Below are positions 28,480 to 42,557 of a stretch of 64,000 nt of DNA, one piece after another. Origin of the DNA: Blastococcus sp. TBT05-19 (lineage in GTDB: Bacteria > Actinomycetota > Actinomycetes > Mycobacteriales > Geodermatophilaceae); contig NZ_QOHI01000007.1 of NCBI RefSeq assembly GCF_003319095.1, positions 124,001-188,000 on the forward strand. Reading direction: 5' to 3'. Under the pieces are notes generated by a model. The model saw only the letters and a program-made list of their open reading frames with translations. It was not told the DNA's origin and did not search any database. Every line of letters starts with the position of its first letter. Within the stretch, counting starts at the first letter, position 1. Position numbers and translations under genes: made by a program.

Positions 28480-28680
28480 TCAGCCGCGCGGCGAGGTCAC
28501 CTTCTCCGGGGAGATCCGGAGCAGCAGGCGGACCTGGTCCCGGCCACCGAACCACGGGTAGGGACGGCCGATGTAGCGCTGGGCGAGCTCGTCGATGTGC
28601 TGGCGGGCGCCGTCCTCGGTGACCTCGGTGACGCGGCCGCGCACCTCGACGTAGCGGCTGGGATCGTCGGGCAGGGGCAC
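28480..28680 (-). pseudogene. C-terminal remnant of a PPOX-class (F420-dependent type) flavin/F420 protein
   Basis: The 66-codon frame contains PLPDDPSRYVEVRGRVTEVT, then HIDELAQRYIGRPYPWF and RLLLRISPEKV, which is the C-terminal half of a pyridoxamine-phosphate-oxidase-like split-barrel protein of the actinobacterial F420-dependent class, normally 130-150 residues. The N-terminal ~65 residues that form the cofactor pocket are missing. The frame extends a little upstream to an in-frame TAG near 28717 with KDLRV, like the normal preceding strand, so coding homology continues before the nominal GTG. This looks like a decayed gene squeezed between the DUF222 gene and ligA. Confidence 0.65.
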
Positions 28681-28730
28681 GCGGAGGTCCTTCCGGGGGG
28701 CTGGACTCCGCGTCTACCCGGGCACCGGCG

Positions 28731-33147
<4,417 letters not shown>

Positions 33148-33159
33148 GGCGGCAATGTA
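33148..33159 (-). promoter_or_regulatory. Leaderless promoter -10 of the M16 gene
   Basis: TACATT (33154-33159, minus strand), six bases, GTG. Confidence 0.5.
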
Positions 33160-33230
33160 GGTGGCCGCACCCGCTCCCGACGGGGTGGGCACGCTGGTGA
33201 CCGGCAGAAACCCCCTGCCACGATCACCTC

Positions 33231-33611
33231 GTGCACCCGCAGCTGGCGCTCGCCCTGGAGCCGGTGCTGCGCGATCTCCGCGCGACCGGCGGGCCGCTGC
33301 CCCGCGTCGTCCCGAGCGACTGGCCCGGGGACGGCGGCGTCGCCGGGGCGATGCTGTGGCACTCCGACGGCAGCGGGTCCGGGATCTCCGTCGTCCTGGA
33401 CCGGCCGGCCGCCGAGCAGGTCGCGCACGTGACCGACGTCGTCCACGACTGGGTCGTCGAGGAGCTGTGGGGCACCGCCCCCACGAACTGGCCGCCGTGC
33501 CCCGGCCACCCGGAGAGCCATCCGCTCGAGGTGCGCCGGAGCGGCGACGCCGTCGAGTGGGTCTGCCCGGCCGACGGGACCGCCGTACGCCGGGTGGGCG
33601 ACCTGGGCTGA
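33231..33611 (+). CDS. Small hypothetical protein
   Basis: A 126-residue soluble, acidic protein I cannot assign. It contains WHSDGSGSGISVVLDRP, a helix AAEQVAHVTDVVHDWVVEEL, and a conserved-looking tail in which Cys and His occur as NWPPCPGHPESHPLEV and VEWVCPADG, possibly a small metal site. GTG at 33231 has CACGAT ending six bases before it, the same spacing as the leaderless starts but with a weaker hexamer. It ends two bases before the convergent MetE-like gene. Confidence 0.65.
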   Translation: MHPQLALALEPVLRDLRATGGPLPRVVPSDWPGDGGVAGAMLWHSDGSGSGISVVLDRPAAEQVAHVTDVVHDWVVEELWGTAPTNWPPCPGHPESHPLEVRRSGDAVEWVCPADGTAVRRVGDLG

Positions 33612-33612
33612 G

Positions 33613-34620
33613 CTACCCGGGCAGCAGGTACTTCGCCGCCTCGCGCACGTGCCGCATGGCGGCCCGGGCGTAGCCGGGGGTCGCCCCGGCCAGACCGCAG
33701 GACGGCGTGAGCGTGACCGCACCGGGCAGCTGCTCGGCCGCGAAACCGAGCTCGCGCCACCACGCCTGCACCCGCGAGGCGGTGGCCTTGGGCGCCGGCA
33801 GCGGGGCGTCGGTGCCGGGGACGACGCCCGCCAGCAGGTGGACGCCGGCGTCGACGGCCTCGCCCACCGCGTCGAGGTCCTGCACCAGCCCGAGGTCGAA
33901 GGAGAGCCCGGCCGCGCCCGCGGCGCGGAACAGGCCCAGGGGCATGCGCCGGGCGCAGCAGTGCACCACCACGGTTCCCGGCAGGGCGCGGACGACGGCG
34001 GCCAGCTCCTGCTCGACGACGTCCTCGGGAACGGCGGCCAGCTTGCCGAAACCGCTCGCGGTGGGCAGCCCGCCGATGAGGACCGCCGGGACCGACGGCT
34101 CGTCGAGCTGGACGACGACCTGCGCACCGGGCACCCGCGCCCGCACCTCGGCGACGTGCGCCGTCAGCCCCTCGACCAGCGACTGGCCGAGGTCGCGGCG
34201 GGCGCCCGGGTCGGTGACGGCGCGGTCCCCGCGGGTGCGCTCGAGACCGGCGGCCAGCGTCCAGGGGCCGGCGGCCTGCACCTTGAAGGGGCCGGTCCAG
34301 TCCTCGGCGACCTCGTGCAGCGCGTCGAGGTCCCGGGCGAGGAACTCCTCGGCCCGCTGCTGGTCGATGCCCGCCCGCGGCACGAGCCGCCAGCCCGCCG
34401 GGGTCAGGTCGACCGCCAGGTCCACCAGCAGGGCGGCGCTGCGGCCGAGCAGATCGGCGCCCGCACCCCGCCCGGGCAGCTCGGGCAGGTGCGCGAACCC
34501 GGGCAGCTCCCCCACGACCGTGCGCAGCGCCTCGGCCGGATCGGTGCCGGGCAGCGACCCGACGCCGGAGGCCGGCCCCCACGCGGGAGCAGGCCTCGGG
34601 TCGGTGGTCTCGGAGCTCAC
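33613..34620 (-). CDS. MetE-like (cobalamin-independent methionine synthase family) protein, single domain
   Basis: A 335-residue protein resembling the C-terminal catalytic barrel of MetE. The zinc-site pattern is partly visible: VVVHCCARRMPLG corresponds to the His-x-Cys segment and LTPSCGLAGATPGYARAAM to the distal Cys. It lacks the duplicated N-terminal barrel of true MetE (about 750 residues). Single-barrel homologues in this position, next to ligA and trmU, are known in mycobacteria; whether they transfer methyl groups is unclear. GTG at 34618-34620; a TAGCGT hexamer ends seven bases upstream and contains the mnmA stop codon. Confidence 0.8.
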   Translation of the reverse strand: MSSETTDPRPAPAWGPASGVGSLPGTDPAEALRTVVGELPGFAHLPELPGRGAGADLLGRSAALLVDLAVDLTPAGWRLVPRAGIDQQRAEEFLARDLDALHEVAEDWTGPFKVQAAGPWTLAAGLERTRGDRAVTDPGARRDLGQSLVEGLTAHVAEVRARVPGAQVVVQLDEPSVPAVLIGGLPTASGFGKLAAVPEDVVEQELAAVVRALPGTVVVHCCARRMPLGLFRAAGAAGLSFDLGLVQDLDAVGEAVDAGVHLLAGVVPGTDAPLPAPKATASRVQAWWRELGFAAEQLPGAVTLTPSCGLAGATPGYARAAMRHVREAAKYLLPG

Positions 34621-34633
34621 GCCGACGACGCTA
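34621..34633 (-). promoter_or_regulatory. Leaderless promoter -10 of the MetE-like gene
   Basis: TAGCGT (34628-34633, minus strand), seven bases, GTG. The TAG of the hexamer is the stop codon of mnmA. Confidence 0.5.
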
Positions 34634-35743
34634 GTCGGCGGCCGTCGCCGCCCGGTCCGGGGTTCGCTGCCGGGCCGCCGTCCGGATCGCGGCCTGCCCG
34701 ACGACGTGGTCACCCCGCTCGGCGTCCGGCTCGTAGAGGACGGCGGACTGCCCCGCGGCCACCCCGCGCTGCACCTCGTCGAGCCGGACCACCAGCCCGC
34801 CGTCGGCACCGGCGGCGACCTCGCAGCCGACCGGCCGGCCGTGCGCCCGCAGCTGCACCTGGGCCCGGAAGGGCAGCGCCGGCGCACCGGCCGTCCAGGT
34901 GGGCCCGGCGGTGGTGATCTCGTCGACGCCGGCGAGGTCGGCCGTGCCGATGGTGACCGTGCGGGTCACCGGCTCGATGCCCAGCACGTACCGCGGCTGC
35001 TGGTCGCCCACGCTGATCCCCAGGCCGCGCCGCTGGCCCACGGTGAACCCGTAGGTGCCGTCGTGCTCGCCGACGGTCGCCCCGGTGGCGGCGTCGACCA
35101 GCGGTCCGGGACGGCTGCCCAGCTTCTTCGCCAGGAAGCCGCGGGTGTCGCCGTCGGGGATGAAGCAGATGTCGTGCGAGTCGGCCTTGGTGGCGACGGC
35201 GAACCCGCGCTCGGCGGCGATCTCGCGCACCCGGTCCTTGGTCATGCCGCCGAGCGGGAACACCGCCGCGGCCAGCTGCTCGGGGGTGAGCACGCCGAGC
35301 ACGTAGGACTGGTCCTTGCCCGCGTCCACCGAGCGCCGCAGCTCGCCGTCGGCCAGCCGCGCGTGGTGACCGGTGACCACGGCGTCGAACCCGAGCGCCC
35401 GCGCCCGGTCGAGCACCGCGGTGAACTTGATCTTCTCGTTGCAGCGCAGGCACGGGTTGGGCGTGCGGCCGGCCTCGTACTCGGCCACGAAGTCGTCGAC
35501 GACGTCCTCGCGGAACCGGTCGGCGAGATCCCAGACGTAGAAGGGGATGCCGAGCTCGTCGGCCACCCGGCGGGCGTCGTGCGCGTCCTCCACGCTGCAG
35601 CACCCGCGGGCACCGCTGCGCAGGGTCTGCCGGTCGGGCGAGAGCGCCAGGTGCACGCCGGTGACGTCGTGGCCGGCGTCCACCGCCAGCGCCGCGGCGA
35701 CCGCGGAGTCCACTCCCCCGCTCATGGCGGCCAGGAGCCTCAT
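34631..35743 (-). CDS. mnmA: tRNA-specific 2-thiouridylase
   Basis: A 370-residue enzyme that adds sulfur to U34 of tRNA Lys, Glu and Gln. The ATP-binding PP-loop is [14 protein letters not shown] at the N-terminus; the catalytic cysteines lie in [12 protein letters not shown] and [17 protein letters not shown]-type and [10 protein letters not shown] motifs are conserved (here [18 protein letters not shown]), and a beta-barrel completes the C-terminus. ATG at 35741-35743 overlaps the iscS TGA (ATGA), coupling it to its likely sulfur donor. Confidence 0.96.
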   Translation of the reverse strand: MRLLAAMSGGVDSAVAAALAVDAGHDVTGVHLALSPDRQTLRSGARGCCSVEDAHDARRVADELGIPFYVWDLADRFREDVVDDFVAEYEAGRTPNPCLRCNEKIKFTAVLDRARALGFDAVVTGHHARLADGELRRSVDAGKDQSYVLGVLTPEQLAAAVFPLGGMTKDRVREIAAERGFAVATKADSHDICFIPDGDTRGFLAKKLGSRPGPLVDAATGATVGEHDGTYGFTVGQRRGLGISVGDQQPRYVLGIEPVTRTVTIGTADLAGVDEITTAGPTWTAGAPALPFRAQVQLRAHGRPVGCEVAAGADGGLVVRLDEVQRGVAAGQSAVLYEPDAERGDHVVGQAAIRTAARQRTPDRAATAAD

Positions 35744-36930
35744 CGCCGGCCCATCCCGGCCCGCCGGGCACGCTCGACGACGGGTGCGACGACCGCGAGG
35801 AGCGCGTCGACGTCGGCGTCGGTGCTGGTGTGCCCGAGGCTGAACCGCAGCGAGCTGCGCGCCCGATCGGGGTCGGCGCCCACGGCGGTCAGCACGTGGC
35901 TGGGGCGGGCCACGCCGGCGCTGCAGGCCGACCCGGTCGAGCACTCGATCCCCCGCGCGTCGAGCAGCATGAGGAGCGCGTCGCCCTCGGCGCCGGGGAA
36001 GGACAGGTGGGCGTTGCCGGGCAGCCGCCCCGGGCCCGAGCGGACGACGTCGTCCAGCGGTGCGCCGTTGAGCCGGACGTCGGGCACCTGCTCCACCACC
36101 CCGGCCACCAGCCGGTCGCGCAGCCGGCGCAGCTCGGCCGCCCGCTCCACCCGGCCGTGCACCGCGGACACGGTGGCCACCCCGAGGCCCACGATGGCGG
36201 CGACGTCGAGGGTGCCCGAGCGCACGTCGCGCTCCTGCCCGCCGCCGTGCAGCAGCGGGGTGCACTCGGCCTCGCGCCGCAGCAGCAGGACGCCGGCGCC
36301 CATCGGGCCACCGAGCTTGTGCCCGGTCATGGTCAGGGCGTCCACGCCGGAGGCGCCGAAGTCGACCAGGACCTGACCGACCGCCTGGACCGCGTCGGTG
36401 TGCAGCGGGACGCCGACGTCGTGCGCGGTGGCGGCCAGCTCGGCGATGTCGCTGACGGTGCCGATCTCGTTGTTGGCCCACATGACGCTGGCGACGGCGA
36501 CGTCGCTGCCGTCCCCGAGCGCCTCGGCCAGGGCCTGCGGGGTCACCCGGCCGGACGGCTCCACCCGCAGCCAGGTGACCTCGGCACCCTCGTGCGTGGC
36601 GAGCCACTCGACGCTGTCCAGCACGGCGTGGTGCTCGGCCGGGCTGACGACGATGCGGCGACGGCGGGGGTCGGCCTGACGACGGGCCCAGAACAGCCCC
36701 TTGACGGCCAGGTTGTCGCTCTCGGTGCCGCCGCCGGTGAAGAGCACCTCGGAGGGCCGCGCGCCCAGGGCCTCGGCGAGCCGCTCGCGCGCCTGCTCGG
36801 CGGCGCGGCGGGCGGCGCGGCCGCTGGCGTGCAGCGACGAGGCGTTCCCGACCCGGCCCAGCTGCTCGGTCATGGCCGCGAGCACCTCGGGCAGCACCGG
36901 CGTGGTCGCCGCGTGGTCGAGATACGTCAT
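35740..36930 (-). CDS. iscS: Cysteine desulfurase
   Basis: A 396-residue PLP enzyme releasing sulfur from cysteine for tRNA thiolation and other uses. N-terminus [17 protein letters not shown] Lys in [14 protein letters not shown]; cofactor-binding His-Asp in [14 protein letters not shown] and [10 protein letters not shown]; the sulfur-carrying Cys in [12 protein letters not shown], a short-loop type. ATG at 36928-36930 overlaps the MFS gene TGA, and its own TGA overlaps mnmA, so MFS-iscS-mnmA are coupled. TACATT ends nine bases before the ATG, inside the MFS gene, and could give a separate promoter. Confidence 0.95.
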   Translation of the reverse strand: MTYLDHAATTPVLPEVLAAMTEQLGRVGNASSLHASGRAARRAAEQARERLAEALGARPSEVLFTGGGTESDNLAVKGLFWARRQADPRRRRIVVSPAEHHAVLDSVEWLATHEGAEVTWLRVEPSGRVTPQALAEALGDGSDVAVASVMWANNEIGTVSDIAELAATAHDVGVPLHTDAVQAVGQVLVDFGASGVDALTMTGHKLGGPMGAGVLLLRREAECTPLLHGGGQERDVRSGTLDVAAIVGLGVATVSAVHGRVERAAELRRLRDRLVAGVVEQVPDVRLNGAPLDDVVRSGPGRLPGNAHLSFPGAEGDALLMLLDARGIECSTGSACSAGVARPSHVLTAVGADPDRARSSLRFSLGHTSTDADVDALLAVVAPVVERARRAGMGRR

Positions 36931-38363
36931 GACGCAGCCAATGTAGTCGCGCCCTCCGGAGCGCCTCGGCCCGGCGAGGCGGTGCGGCCGGCGATCCCCG
37001 CGCCCAGCAGCGCGGGGACGGTGAGCACGGCGACCGCGACGAGCACCGCCGGCCAGAGCGGACCGCCGCCGTCGGCGGCCCCGGCCACCAGCACCCCGGC
37101 GGCGCCGACGAGGAGGGCCGAGGCCGTGACGTCGGAGATCTGCAGCGCCGCCGAGTTCGAGCCGCGCTCCGCCTCCGGCGACTGGTCGAGCAGCAGCACG
37201 CCGACGCTCGGCATGCCCAGCCCCATGCCGACACCGGCCAGCCCCCAGGTGAGGTAGGCCGGCCAGCCGCCCAGCGCGGGGACGGCGATCGTGGCGGTGG
37301 CGGCCAGACCGGTGGCGAGCACGAGGCACCCCACCCGCAGGACGCGCTGCCGGGGGACGTCGGGCCGCCGCCCCTGGAGCTGCGCGGCGACCACCCAGCC
37401 GACTGCCCCCGCGGTCAGCGGGAGCCCGGCGGTGGCGGCGCTCCAGCCGTGCTGCTGGGTCAGGACGAACGGGATCAGCGCGTCCATGCCGAAGAAGGCG
37501 CCGGCCAGCAGCCCCCGGGAGGCGACGACCGCCGGGATCCCGGGCCGGGCGCGGACGGTGCCGCGGGGCATGAGGCGCCGCAGCCCCAGGCCCAGGGCGA
37601 CGGCACCGGCGACCGCGACCGCGACCGCGAGGGCGTCCAGGCGCTGACCGGCGTACTGCAGGGCCGCGATGCCGGCACCGGCCAGCAGTGCCCAGGGCGC
37701 CTTGCTGCGCCGCGGCGTCCCCTCGCCGACGGGGGCCTCGCCGGGACCGGCGGTGAGCAGCAGCGCGAGCCCCGCCGCCACCAACGGCACCAGCCCGAGG
37801 AAGACGCCGCGCCAGCCGACGGAGGCGGTCACCAGACCGGCGGCCAGCGGGCCGATGAGCGCGGGCAGCACCCAGCCGGCCGCGAAGGCGCCGAAGAGGC
37901 GGGGCCTCAGCCGCGAGGAGTACGCCTGCCCCGCGATGACGTAGAGCAGCACGATGACCACCCCGGCGCCGAGCCCCTGGACGGCGCGGCCGAGCACGAG
38001 CACGGCCATGTGCTGGGCGACGCCGGCGATGACCAGGCCGGCCGCGAACACCAGCACGCCGGCCAGGACGCCCGGTCCGGGTGCTCGCCGGTCCCCCACC
38101 TCACCGCCGACGACCATGCCGACGACCGAGGTGACGAGGAAGGCGCTGAACGGCCACGCGTACCAGGCGACCGCGTCGAGCTCGGCCACCGCGCTGGGCA
38201 TCGCCGTCCCGACGGCCATCGCCTCGAAGGCGATGAGCGTGACGAGGGTCAGCAGGCCGGTGGTCGTCCGCCGGTGGCCGGCGTCCCAGATGCTCTCCTC
38301 GACCCGACCGTCCACGTCCCGCCCAACCTCTCGTGCTCCTCGGGGCTTCCCGTCCCCGGACAT
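36927..38363 (-). CDS. MFS transporter
   Basis: A 478-residue major-facilitator protein with about 14 hydrophobic segments (DHA2-like plan). It starts with a ~30-residue charged cytoplasmic tail; the family motif between TM2 and TM3 reads [15 protein letters not shown], and [20 protein letters not shown] corresponds to the motif C/D region. Substrate is unknown; proteins of this type usually export drugs or metabolites in exchange for protons. It overlaps iscS by four bases but no functional link is apparent. Confidence 0.88.
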   Translation of the reverse strand: MSGDGKPRGAREVGRDVDGRVEESIWDAGHRRTTTGLLTLVTLIAFEAMAVGTAMPSAVAELDAVAWYAWPFSAFLVTSVVGMVVGGEVGDRRAPGPGVLAGVLVFAAGLVIAGVAQHMAVLVLGRAVQGLGAGVVIVLLYVIAGQAYSSRLRPRLFGAFAAGWVLPALIGPLAAGLVTASVGWRGVFLGLVPLVAAGLALLLTAGPGEAPVGEGTPRRSKAPWALLAGAGIAALQYAGQRLDALAVAVAVAGAVALGLGLRRLMPRGTVRARPGIPAVVASRGLLAGAFFGMDALIPFVLTQQHGWSAATAGLPLTAGAVGWVVAAQLQGRRPDVPRQRVLRVGCLVLATGLAATATIAVPALGGWPAYLTWGLAGVGMGLGMPSVGVLLLDQSPEAERGSNSAALQISDVTASALLVGAAGVLVAGAADGGGPLWPAVLVAVAVLTVPALLGAGIAGRTASPGRGAPEGATTLAAS

Positions 38364-38421
38364 GCGTCGAGGGCCGGCTCCCCTACGGGAACCGGCCCCC
38401 GACCGTTACGTGATGGAACGG

Positions 38422-38471
38422 CCCCGTCCAGAGGCTCCGGGCGAGCGGAGCGAGTCCGGAGGGGGACGGGG
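38422..38471. terminator. Terminator between etfA and the MFS gene
   Basis: Nested stem: CCCCGTCC (38422-38429) with GGACGGGG (38464-38471), and CTCCGG (38435-38440) with CCGGAG (38456-38461). It lies five bases after the etfA stop. The U-rich side (TGTTTTATT, 38472-38480) is on the plus strand, so the hairpin is canonical only for plus-strand transcripts although its expected client, etfBA, is on the minus strand. Confidence 0.65.
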
Positions 38472-38475
38472 TGTT

Positions 38476-39438
38476 TTATTTGCGGGCGTTGATCTGCTCG
38501 GTGGCGGCGGGGACGACCGTGTTCAGGTCGCCGATGACACCGAAGTCGGCCAGCTCGAAGATCGGGGCCTCGGGGTCCTTGTTGATGGCCACGATGGTCT
38601 TCGAGGTCTGCATGCCGGCGCGGTGCTGGATGGCACCGGAGATGCCGACGGCGACGTAGAGGTTCGGCGAGACGGTCTTGCCGGTCTGACCCACCTGGAA
38701 GCTGTGCGGGTAGAAGCCGGAGTCGACCGCGGCACGCGAGGCGCCGACGGCGGCACCGAGCGAGTCGGCCAGGCCCTCGATGATCGAGAAGTTCTCGGCG
38801 CTGGCCACACCGCGACCACCGGAGACCACGATCGAGGCCTCGGTGAGCTCGGGGCGGCTGCTCTTCTGCTCGACGACGCGCTCGACGACCTTGACCTGCT
38901 TGGCCGCGTCGCTGACCGCCACGGACACGGGCTGCTCCGCACCCGCGGCCGGAGCCGGCTCGGGGGTGACCGAGTTGCCGCGCAGCGTGTAGATCGGGGT
39001 GCCGACCGTCACCTGCGAGTGCACGATCGTCGCGCCGGCGAAGGCCGCCTGGGTGGCGGTGCCGTCGGCGGCGATCTCGGTGACGTCGGTCAGGAAGCCG
39101 CTGCCGGTCTTGATGGCCAGGCGGGCGGCGATCTCCTTGCCCTCCGGGGAGGACGGGATGACGACGGCGGCCGGCGACTTCTCGCCCACCAGCTGCGCCA
39201 GCACCTCGGCCTTGGGGGCGACGAGGTAGGCGTCGATGTCGTCGGACTCGGCGACGTACACCGTGGCCGCGCCGTACTCCGCGAGCTGGTCGCGGACGCC
39301 GGCCGCGGTGCCGGGGGCGCCGAGGACGACGGCCGAGGGCTCACCGAGCGCACGCGCCGCGGTCAGGGCCTCCAGGGTGGTCTTGCGGACTCCGCCACCG
39401 GCCGGGTTGAGCTCGGCCAGGACCAGGATCTCTGCCAT
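38476..39438 (-). CDS. etfA: Electron transfer flavoprotein alpha subunit
   Basis: A 320-residue FixB/EtfA subunit that with EtfB carries electrons from acyl-CoA dehydrogenases to the membrane quinone pool. The C-terminal FAD-binding domain is intact: [58 protein letters not shown] and [16 protein letters not shown] at 39436-39438 with AGAGGAG upstream. It follows etfB after 34 bases. The enoyl-CoA hydratase at 45.6 kb could belong to the same beta-oxidation physiology. Confidence 0.96.
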   Translation of the reverse strand: MAEILVLAELNPAGGGVRKTTLEALTAARALGEPSAVVLGAPGTAAGVRDQLAEYGAATVYVAESDDIDAYLVAPKAEVLAQLVGEKSPAAVVIPSSPEGKEIAARLAIKTGSGFLTDVTEIAADGTATQAAFAGATIVHSQVTVGTPIYTLRGNSVTPEPAPAAGAEQPVSVAVSDAAKQVKVVERVVEQKSSRPELTEASIVVSGGRGVASAENFSIIEGLADSLGAAVGASRAAVDSGFYPHSFQVGQTGKTVSPNLYVAVGISGAIQHRAGMQTSKTIVAINKDPEAPIFELADFGVIGDLNTVVPAATEQINARK

Positions 39439-39472
39439 GGGGTGTTCTCCTCTTCCTTCGATCCGGGCGGGG

Positions 39473-40252
39473 TCAGACGATCTTCTGGCCGGCGAGGTAG
39501 TCGACGAACTTCTGGGCGCCGTCGCCCTCGTCGGTCACCTTGACGCCCTCGCCCTTGGGCGGGCGGCCGGCGAAGTCGAGCACCTTGCTGGTGGCGTTGG
39601 CCAGGCCGACGCTGCCGGCGTCCAGGCCGATGTCGGCCAGCGACTTGGTCTCGACCGGCTTCTTCTTGGCGGCCATGATCCCCTTGAACGAGGGGTAGCG
39701 CGGCTCGTTGATGGTGTCCCAGGTCGAGACGATCGCCGGGAGCGGGGCCTCGAGGGCCCAGAAGCCGCCGTCGGTCTGCCGCTCCACCTTGGCGGTGCCG
39801 CCCTCGATGGTGACCTTGCGGGCACCGGAGAGCTGCGGGAGGCCGAGGCGCTCGGCGAGCAGCGCGGGCATGACCGACAGCTGGGCGTCGGTGGCCTCGG
39901 CGCCGCAGAGCACGAGGTCGTACTCCATCTGCTGCAGGGCCGCGGCGATGACCGCCGAGGTCTGCACCGCGCACGAGCCGTGGATGGCGTCGTCGACCAC
40001 GTGCACGGCCTTGTCGGCACCCATGGACAGCGCCTTGCGGATGGCGTCGGTGGCGGAGTCGGGGCCGACGGTCAGCACCGTGACCTCGCCGCCCTGCGCC
40101 TCCTTGATGGTGAGCGCCTCCTCGATGGCGTACTCGTCCATCTCGTTGATCACGTTGTCGGCGGACGCACGGGCGACGGTGTTGTCGGCCGGGTCCAGCT
40201 TCCGCTCACTTCCCGAGTCCGGGACCTGCTTGACAAGAACGACGATGTTCAT
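39473..40252 (-). CDS. etfB: Electron transfer flavoprotein beta subunit
   Basis: A 259-residue FixA/EtfB subunit that binds AMP and docks partner dehydrogenases. N-terminus MNIVVLVKQVPDSGSERK; the recognition region LCGAEATDAQLSVMPALLAERLGLP and C-terminal MAAKKKPVETKSLADIGLD are characteristic. ATG at 40250-40252 with GAGGAAGG upstream. It is first in etfB-etfA; inverted repeats upstream suggest a dedicated repressor site. Confidence 0.96.
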   Translation of the reverse strand: MNIVVLVKQVPDSGSERKLDPADNTVARASADNVINEMDEYAIEEALTIKEAQGGEVTVLTVGPDSATDAIRKALSMGADKAVHVVDDAIHGSCAVQTSAVIAAALQQMEYDLVLCGAEATDAQLSVMPALLAERLGLPQLSGARKVTIEGGTAKVERQTDGGFWALEAPLPAIVSTWDTINEPRYPSFKGIMAAKKKPVETKSLADIGLDAGSVGLANATSKVLDFAGRPPKGEGVKVTDEGDGAQKFVDYLAGQKIV

Positions 40253-40321
40253 CGCGCTGAACCTTCCTCAGGACGCGTTCAGGATGCGGGCACGGTGGCC
40301 CGCCTGGCTCCGATGATGGAT

Positions 40322-40337
40322 GTTACTGGCTGGTAAC
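40322..40337. promoter_or_regulatory. Probable operator upstream of etfBA
   Basis: GTTAC-TGGCTG-GTAAC is a perfect five-base inverted repeat with a six-base spacer, about 70 bases before the etfB ATG; such sites are typical of TetR-family repressors. A second one, GGTGAC-ACAG-GTCACC (40358-40373), overlaps the end of the next gene. Confidence 0.45.
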
Positions 40338-40368
40338 GCTGCTGTGCCGTCGGGTCCGGTGACACAGG

Positions 40369-41469
40369 TCACCCCGCCGACGCCCACTCCCCCGTCGCTG
40401 CGAACCTGACCAGGGTGTCCGTCGCCGGCGCGAGGTCCATGCCCTGCGCGGCCACCCACTCGTCGGAGTAGTAGGTGTGCGCGTACCGCTCGCCGCCGTC
40501 GCACAGCAGGGTGACGACGCTGCCGCGGCGACCGGTGGCCAGCATCTCGGCGACCAGCCCGAAGGCACCCCACAGGTTGGTCCCGGTCGAGCCGCCGGCC
40601 CGCCGGCCGGTGACCCGCTCGAGGTGGCGCATCGCGGCCACCGACGCCGCGTCGGGGACGCCGATCATGCGGTCGACGATCGTCGGGACGAACGACGGCT
40701 CCACCCGCGGCCGCCCGATGCCCTCGATGCGCGACGGCGTGCCGGTGGTCCAGCCGGGCTCCCCGGCCTCGTAGCCGGGCAGGAACGCGGAGTTCTCCGG
40801 GTCGACGACGGCCAGCCGGGTCGGGTGCCGCCGGTAGCGCAGGTAGCGGCCGATCGTGGCGCTGGTGCCCCCGGTGCCGGCACCGACGACGACCCACTCG
40901 GGGACGGGGTGCCGCTCGGCGGAGAGCTGCTCGAAGATCGACTCGGCGATGTTGTTGTTGCCGCGCCAGTCGGTGGCCCGCTCGGCGTAGGTGAACTGGT
41001 CGAGGTAGTGACCGCCGCACTCGGCGGCCAGCCGGCGCGCCTCGTCGTACATCTCCGGCGCCCGGTCCACGAAGTGGCACCGCCCGCCGTGGAACTCGAT
41101 GAGGGCGATCTTCTCCGGGCTGGTGGACCGCGGCATGACCGCGACGAAGGGCAGCCCGAGCATCCGCGCGAAGTAGGCCTCGCTCACCGCCGTCGACCCG
41201 CTGGAGGCCTCGACCACCGTGCTGCCCTCGGCGATCTGCCCCGAGCACAGCCCGTAGAGGAACAGCGAGCGGGCCAGCCGGTGCTTGAGGCTGCCGGTGG
41301 GGTGCGTGGACTCGTCCTTGAGGTAGAGGTCCACGCCCCACTCCGGCGGCAGCGGGTAGACCAGCAGGTGGGTGTCGGCGCTGCGCCGGGCGTCGGCCTC
41401 GACGATCTCGACCGCCCGGTCCACCCAGGCCCGCCCGGCCGGGTCCGACCGGTCGACGACGACCGTCAC
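40369..41469 (-). CDS. PLP-dependent cysteine synthase-family protein, probable L-cysteine desulfhydrase
   Basis: A 366-residue fold-type II PLP enzyme. The Schiff-base lysine is in [14 protein letters not shown]; the phosphate-binding glycines are in [28 protein letters not shown] is the substrate loop. The sequence resembles mycobacterial Cds1, a cysteine desulfhydrase producing H2S, more than CysK or CysM; that assignment is from memory of the family. The GTG start (41467-41469) overlaps the TGA of the ABC ATPase gene, so this enzyme is translationally coupled to the transporter. The transported compound may therefore be a substrate or sulfur source, which is inference. Confidence 0.82.
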   Translation of the reverse strand: MTVVVDRSDPAGRAWVDRAVEIVEADARRSADTHLLVYPLPPEWGVDLYLKDESTHPTGSLKHRLARSLFLYGLCSGQIAEGSTVVEASSGSTAVSEAYFARMLGLPFVAVMPRSTSPEKIALIEFHGGRCHFVDRAPEMYDEARRLAAECGGHYLDQFTYAERATDWRGNNNIAESIFEQLSAERHPVPEWVVVGAGTGGTSATIGRYLRYRRHPTRLAVVDPENSAFLPGYEAGEPGWTTGTPSRIEGIGRPRVEPSFVPTIVDRMIGVPDAASVAAMRHLERVTGRRAGGSTGTNLWGAFGLVAEMLATGRRGSVVTLLCDGGERYAHTYYSDEWVAAQGMDLAPATDTLVRFAATGEWASAG

Positions 41470-42557
41470 TCCGGCTCCACCGGCGCCACCAGCACCGGGC
41501 GCTCGGCCGGCACCACGGTGACCGCGGCGCCCGGCACGAGCGCGGAGCTGTCGGCGCTGGCGACGTCGATCCGGACCTCGGTGCCGCCGGGCAGCGCGAC
41601 CAGCACGCGCGTGACGGCGCCCGAGAAGGTGCGCGTGACGACCCGCCCGGGACCACCCGCGGTCACGACCAGCGCCTCGGGGCGGACGAGCGCGACGACC
41701 GGTCCGCTCGGAAGGGCCGCGCCGGCGACCGGACGACGGGTGCCGAGCAGCTCGACGGCGCCGCCGGCGAGCGTGGCCGGCACCCGGTTCATGGTGCCGA
41801 CGAACTCGGCCACGAACGCCGTCGCGGGCCGCTCGTAGAGCTCGTCGGGCGAGGCCACCTGCTCGAGCCGACCGGCCCGCATGACGCCGACGCGGTCGGC
41901 GACCGACAGCGCCTCGGCCTGGTCGTGGGTGACGAAGACGGTGGTGATCCCGAGCTCCAGCTGCAGCCGCCGGATCTCCTCCCGCAGCTGCACGCGGACC
42001 TGTGCGTCCAGGGCCGACAGCGGCTCGTCGAGCAGCAGCACCTGGGGGGCGACGGCGAGCGCGCGGGCCAGGGCTACGCGCTGCTGCTGCCCGCCGGAGA
42101 GCTGGTGGGGGTAGCGCCCGGCCCGGTCGGCCAGGCCGACGAGCTCCAGCAGCTCGGCCGCCCGGGCGACCCGCTCGGGCCGGCCGCGGCCGCGCACGCG
42201 CAGCCCGTAGGCGACGTTGTCGGCCACGGTCATGTTCGGGAAGAGGCTGTAGGCCTGGAAGACCATGCCCGTGTCGCGCTTGCTCGCCGGCACGCGGGTG
42301 ACGTCGCGGTCGCCGAGCAGCACCCGGCCGGAATCCGGCTGGTCGAACCCGGCGATGGCCCGCAGCGCCGTCGTCTTGCCGCAGCCGGAGGGGCCGAGCA
42401 GCGCCAGCAGCTCGCCGCCGGCGATGTCGAGGTCGAGGCCGTCGAGGGCGACGACGCTGCCGTAGCGGCGGGTCAGTCCCTCCAGCCGGACGGGCGTCCC
42501 TGGCCGCGCGCGCAGGTCCGCCGCGGCGCCCGCGGGAGAGGCGGTGTCGGTCGTCAT
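41466..42557 (-). CDS. ABC importer ATP-binding protein (PotA/FbpC-like)
   Basis: A 363-residue ATPase of the polyamine/iron/sulfate importer class. Walker [18 protein letters not shown]-loop [17 protein letters not shown], signature [15 protein letters not shown], Walker [17 protein letters not shown]-loop [14 protein letters not shown]; a C-terminal TOBE domain spans residues ~240-363. ATG at 42555-42557 overlaps the permease TGA. Four genes in order (binding protein, permease, permease, ATPase) overlap end to start, followed by the PLP enzyme. Confidence 0.93.
   Translation of the reverse strand: MTTDTASPAGAAADLRARPGTPVRLEGLTRRYGSVVALDGLDLDIAGGELLALLGPSGCGKTTALRAIAGFDQPDSGRVLLGDRDVTRVPASKRDTGMVFQAYSLFPNMTVADNVAYGLRVRGRGRPERVARAAELLELVGLADRAGRYPHQLSGGQQQRVALARALAVAPQVLLLDEPLSALDAQVRVQLREEIRRLQLELGITTVFVTHDQAEALSVADRVGVMRAGRLEQVASPDELYERPATAFVAEFVGTMNRVPATLAGGAVELLGTRRPVAGAALPSGPVVALVRPEALVVTAGGPGRVVTRTFSGAVTRVLVALPGGTEVRIDVASADSSALVPGAAVTVVPAERPVLVAPVEPE

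Noticed and set aside
33613-34620. Full methionine synthase MetE
   Set aside because: Only one barrel of about 335 residues is present and the N-terminal half is absent, so true MetE function is not claimed. No cobalamin riboswitch was seen upstream.
38472-38480. Plus-strand gene upstream of the U-rich terminator side
   Set aside because: No plausible plus-strand coding frame or RNA lies before it, since the MFS gene occupies the opposite strand. The U-rich stretch may be chance within the 3' end of etfA.
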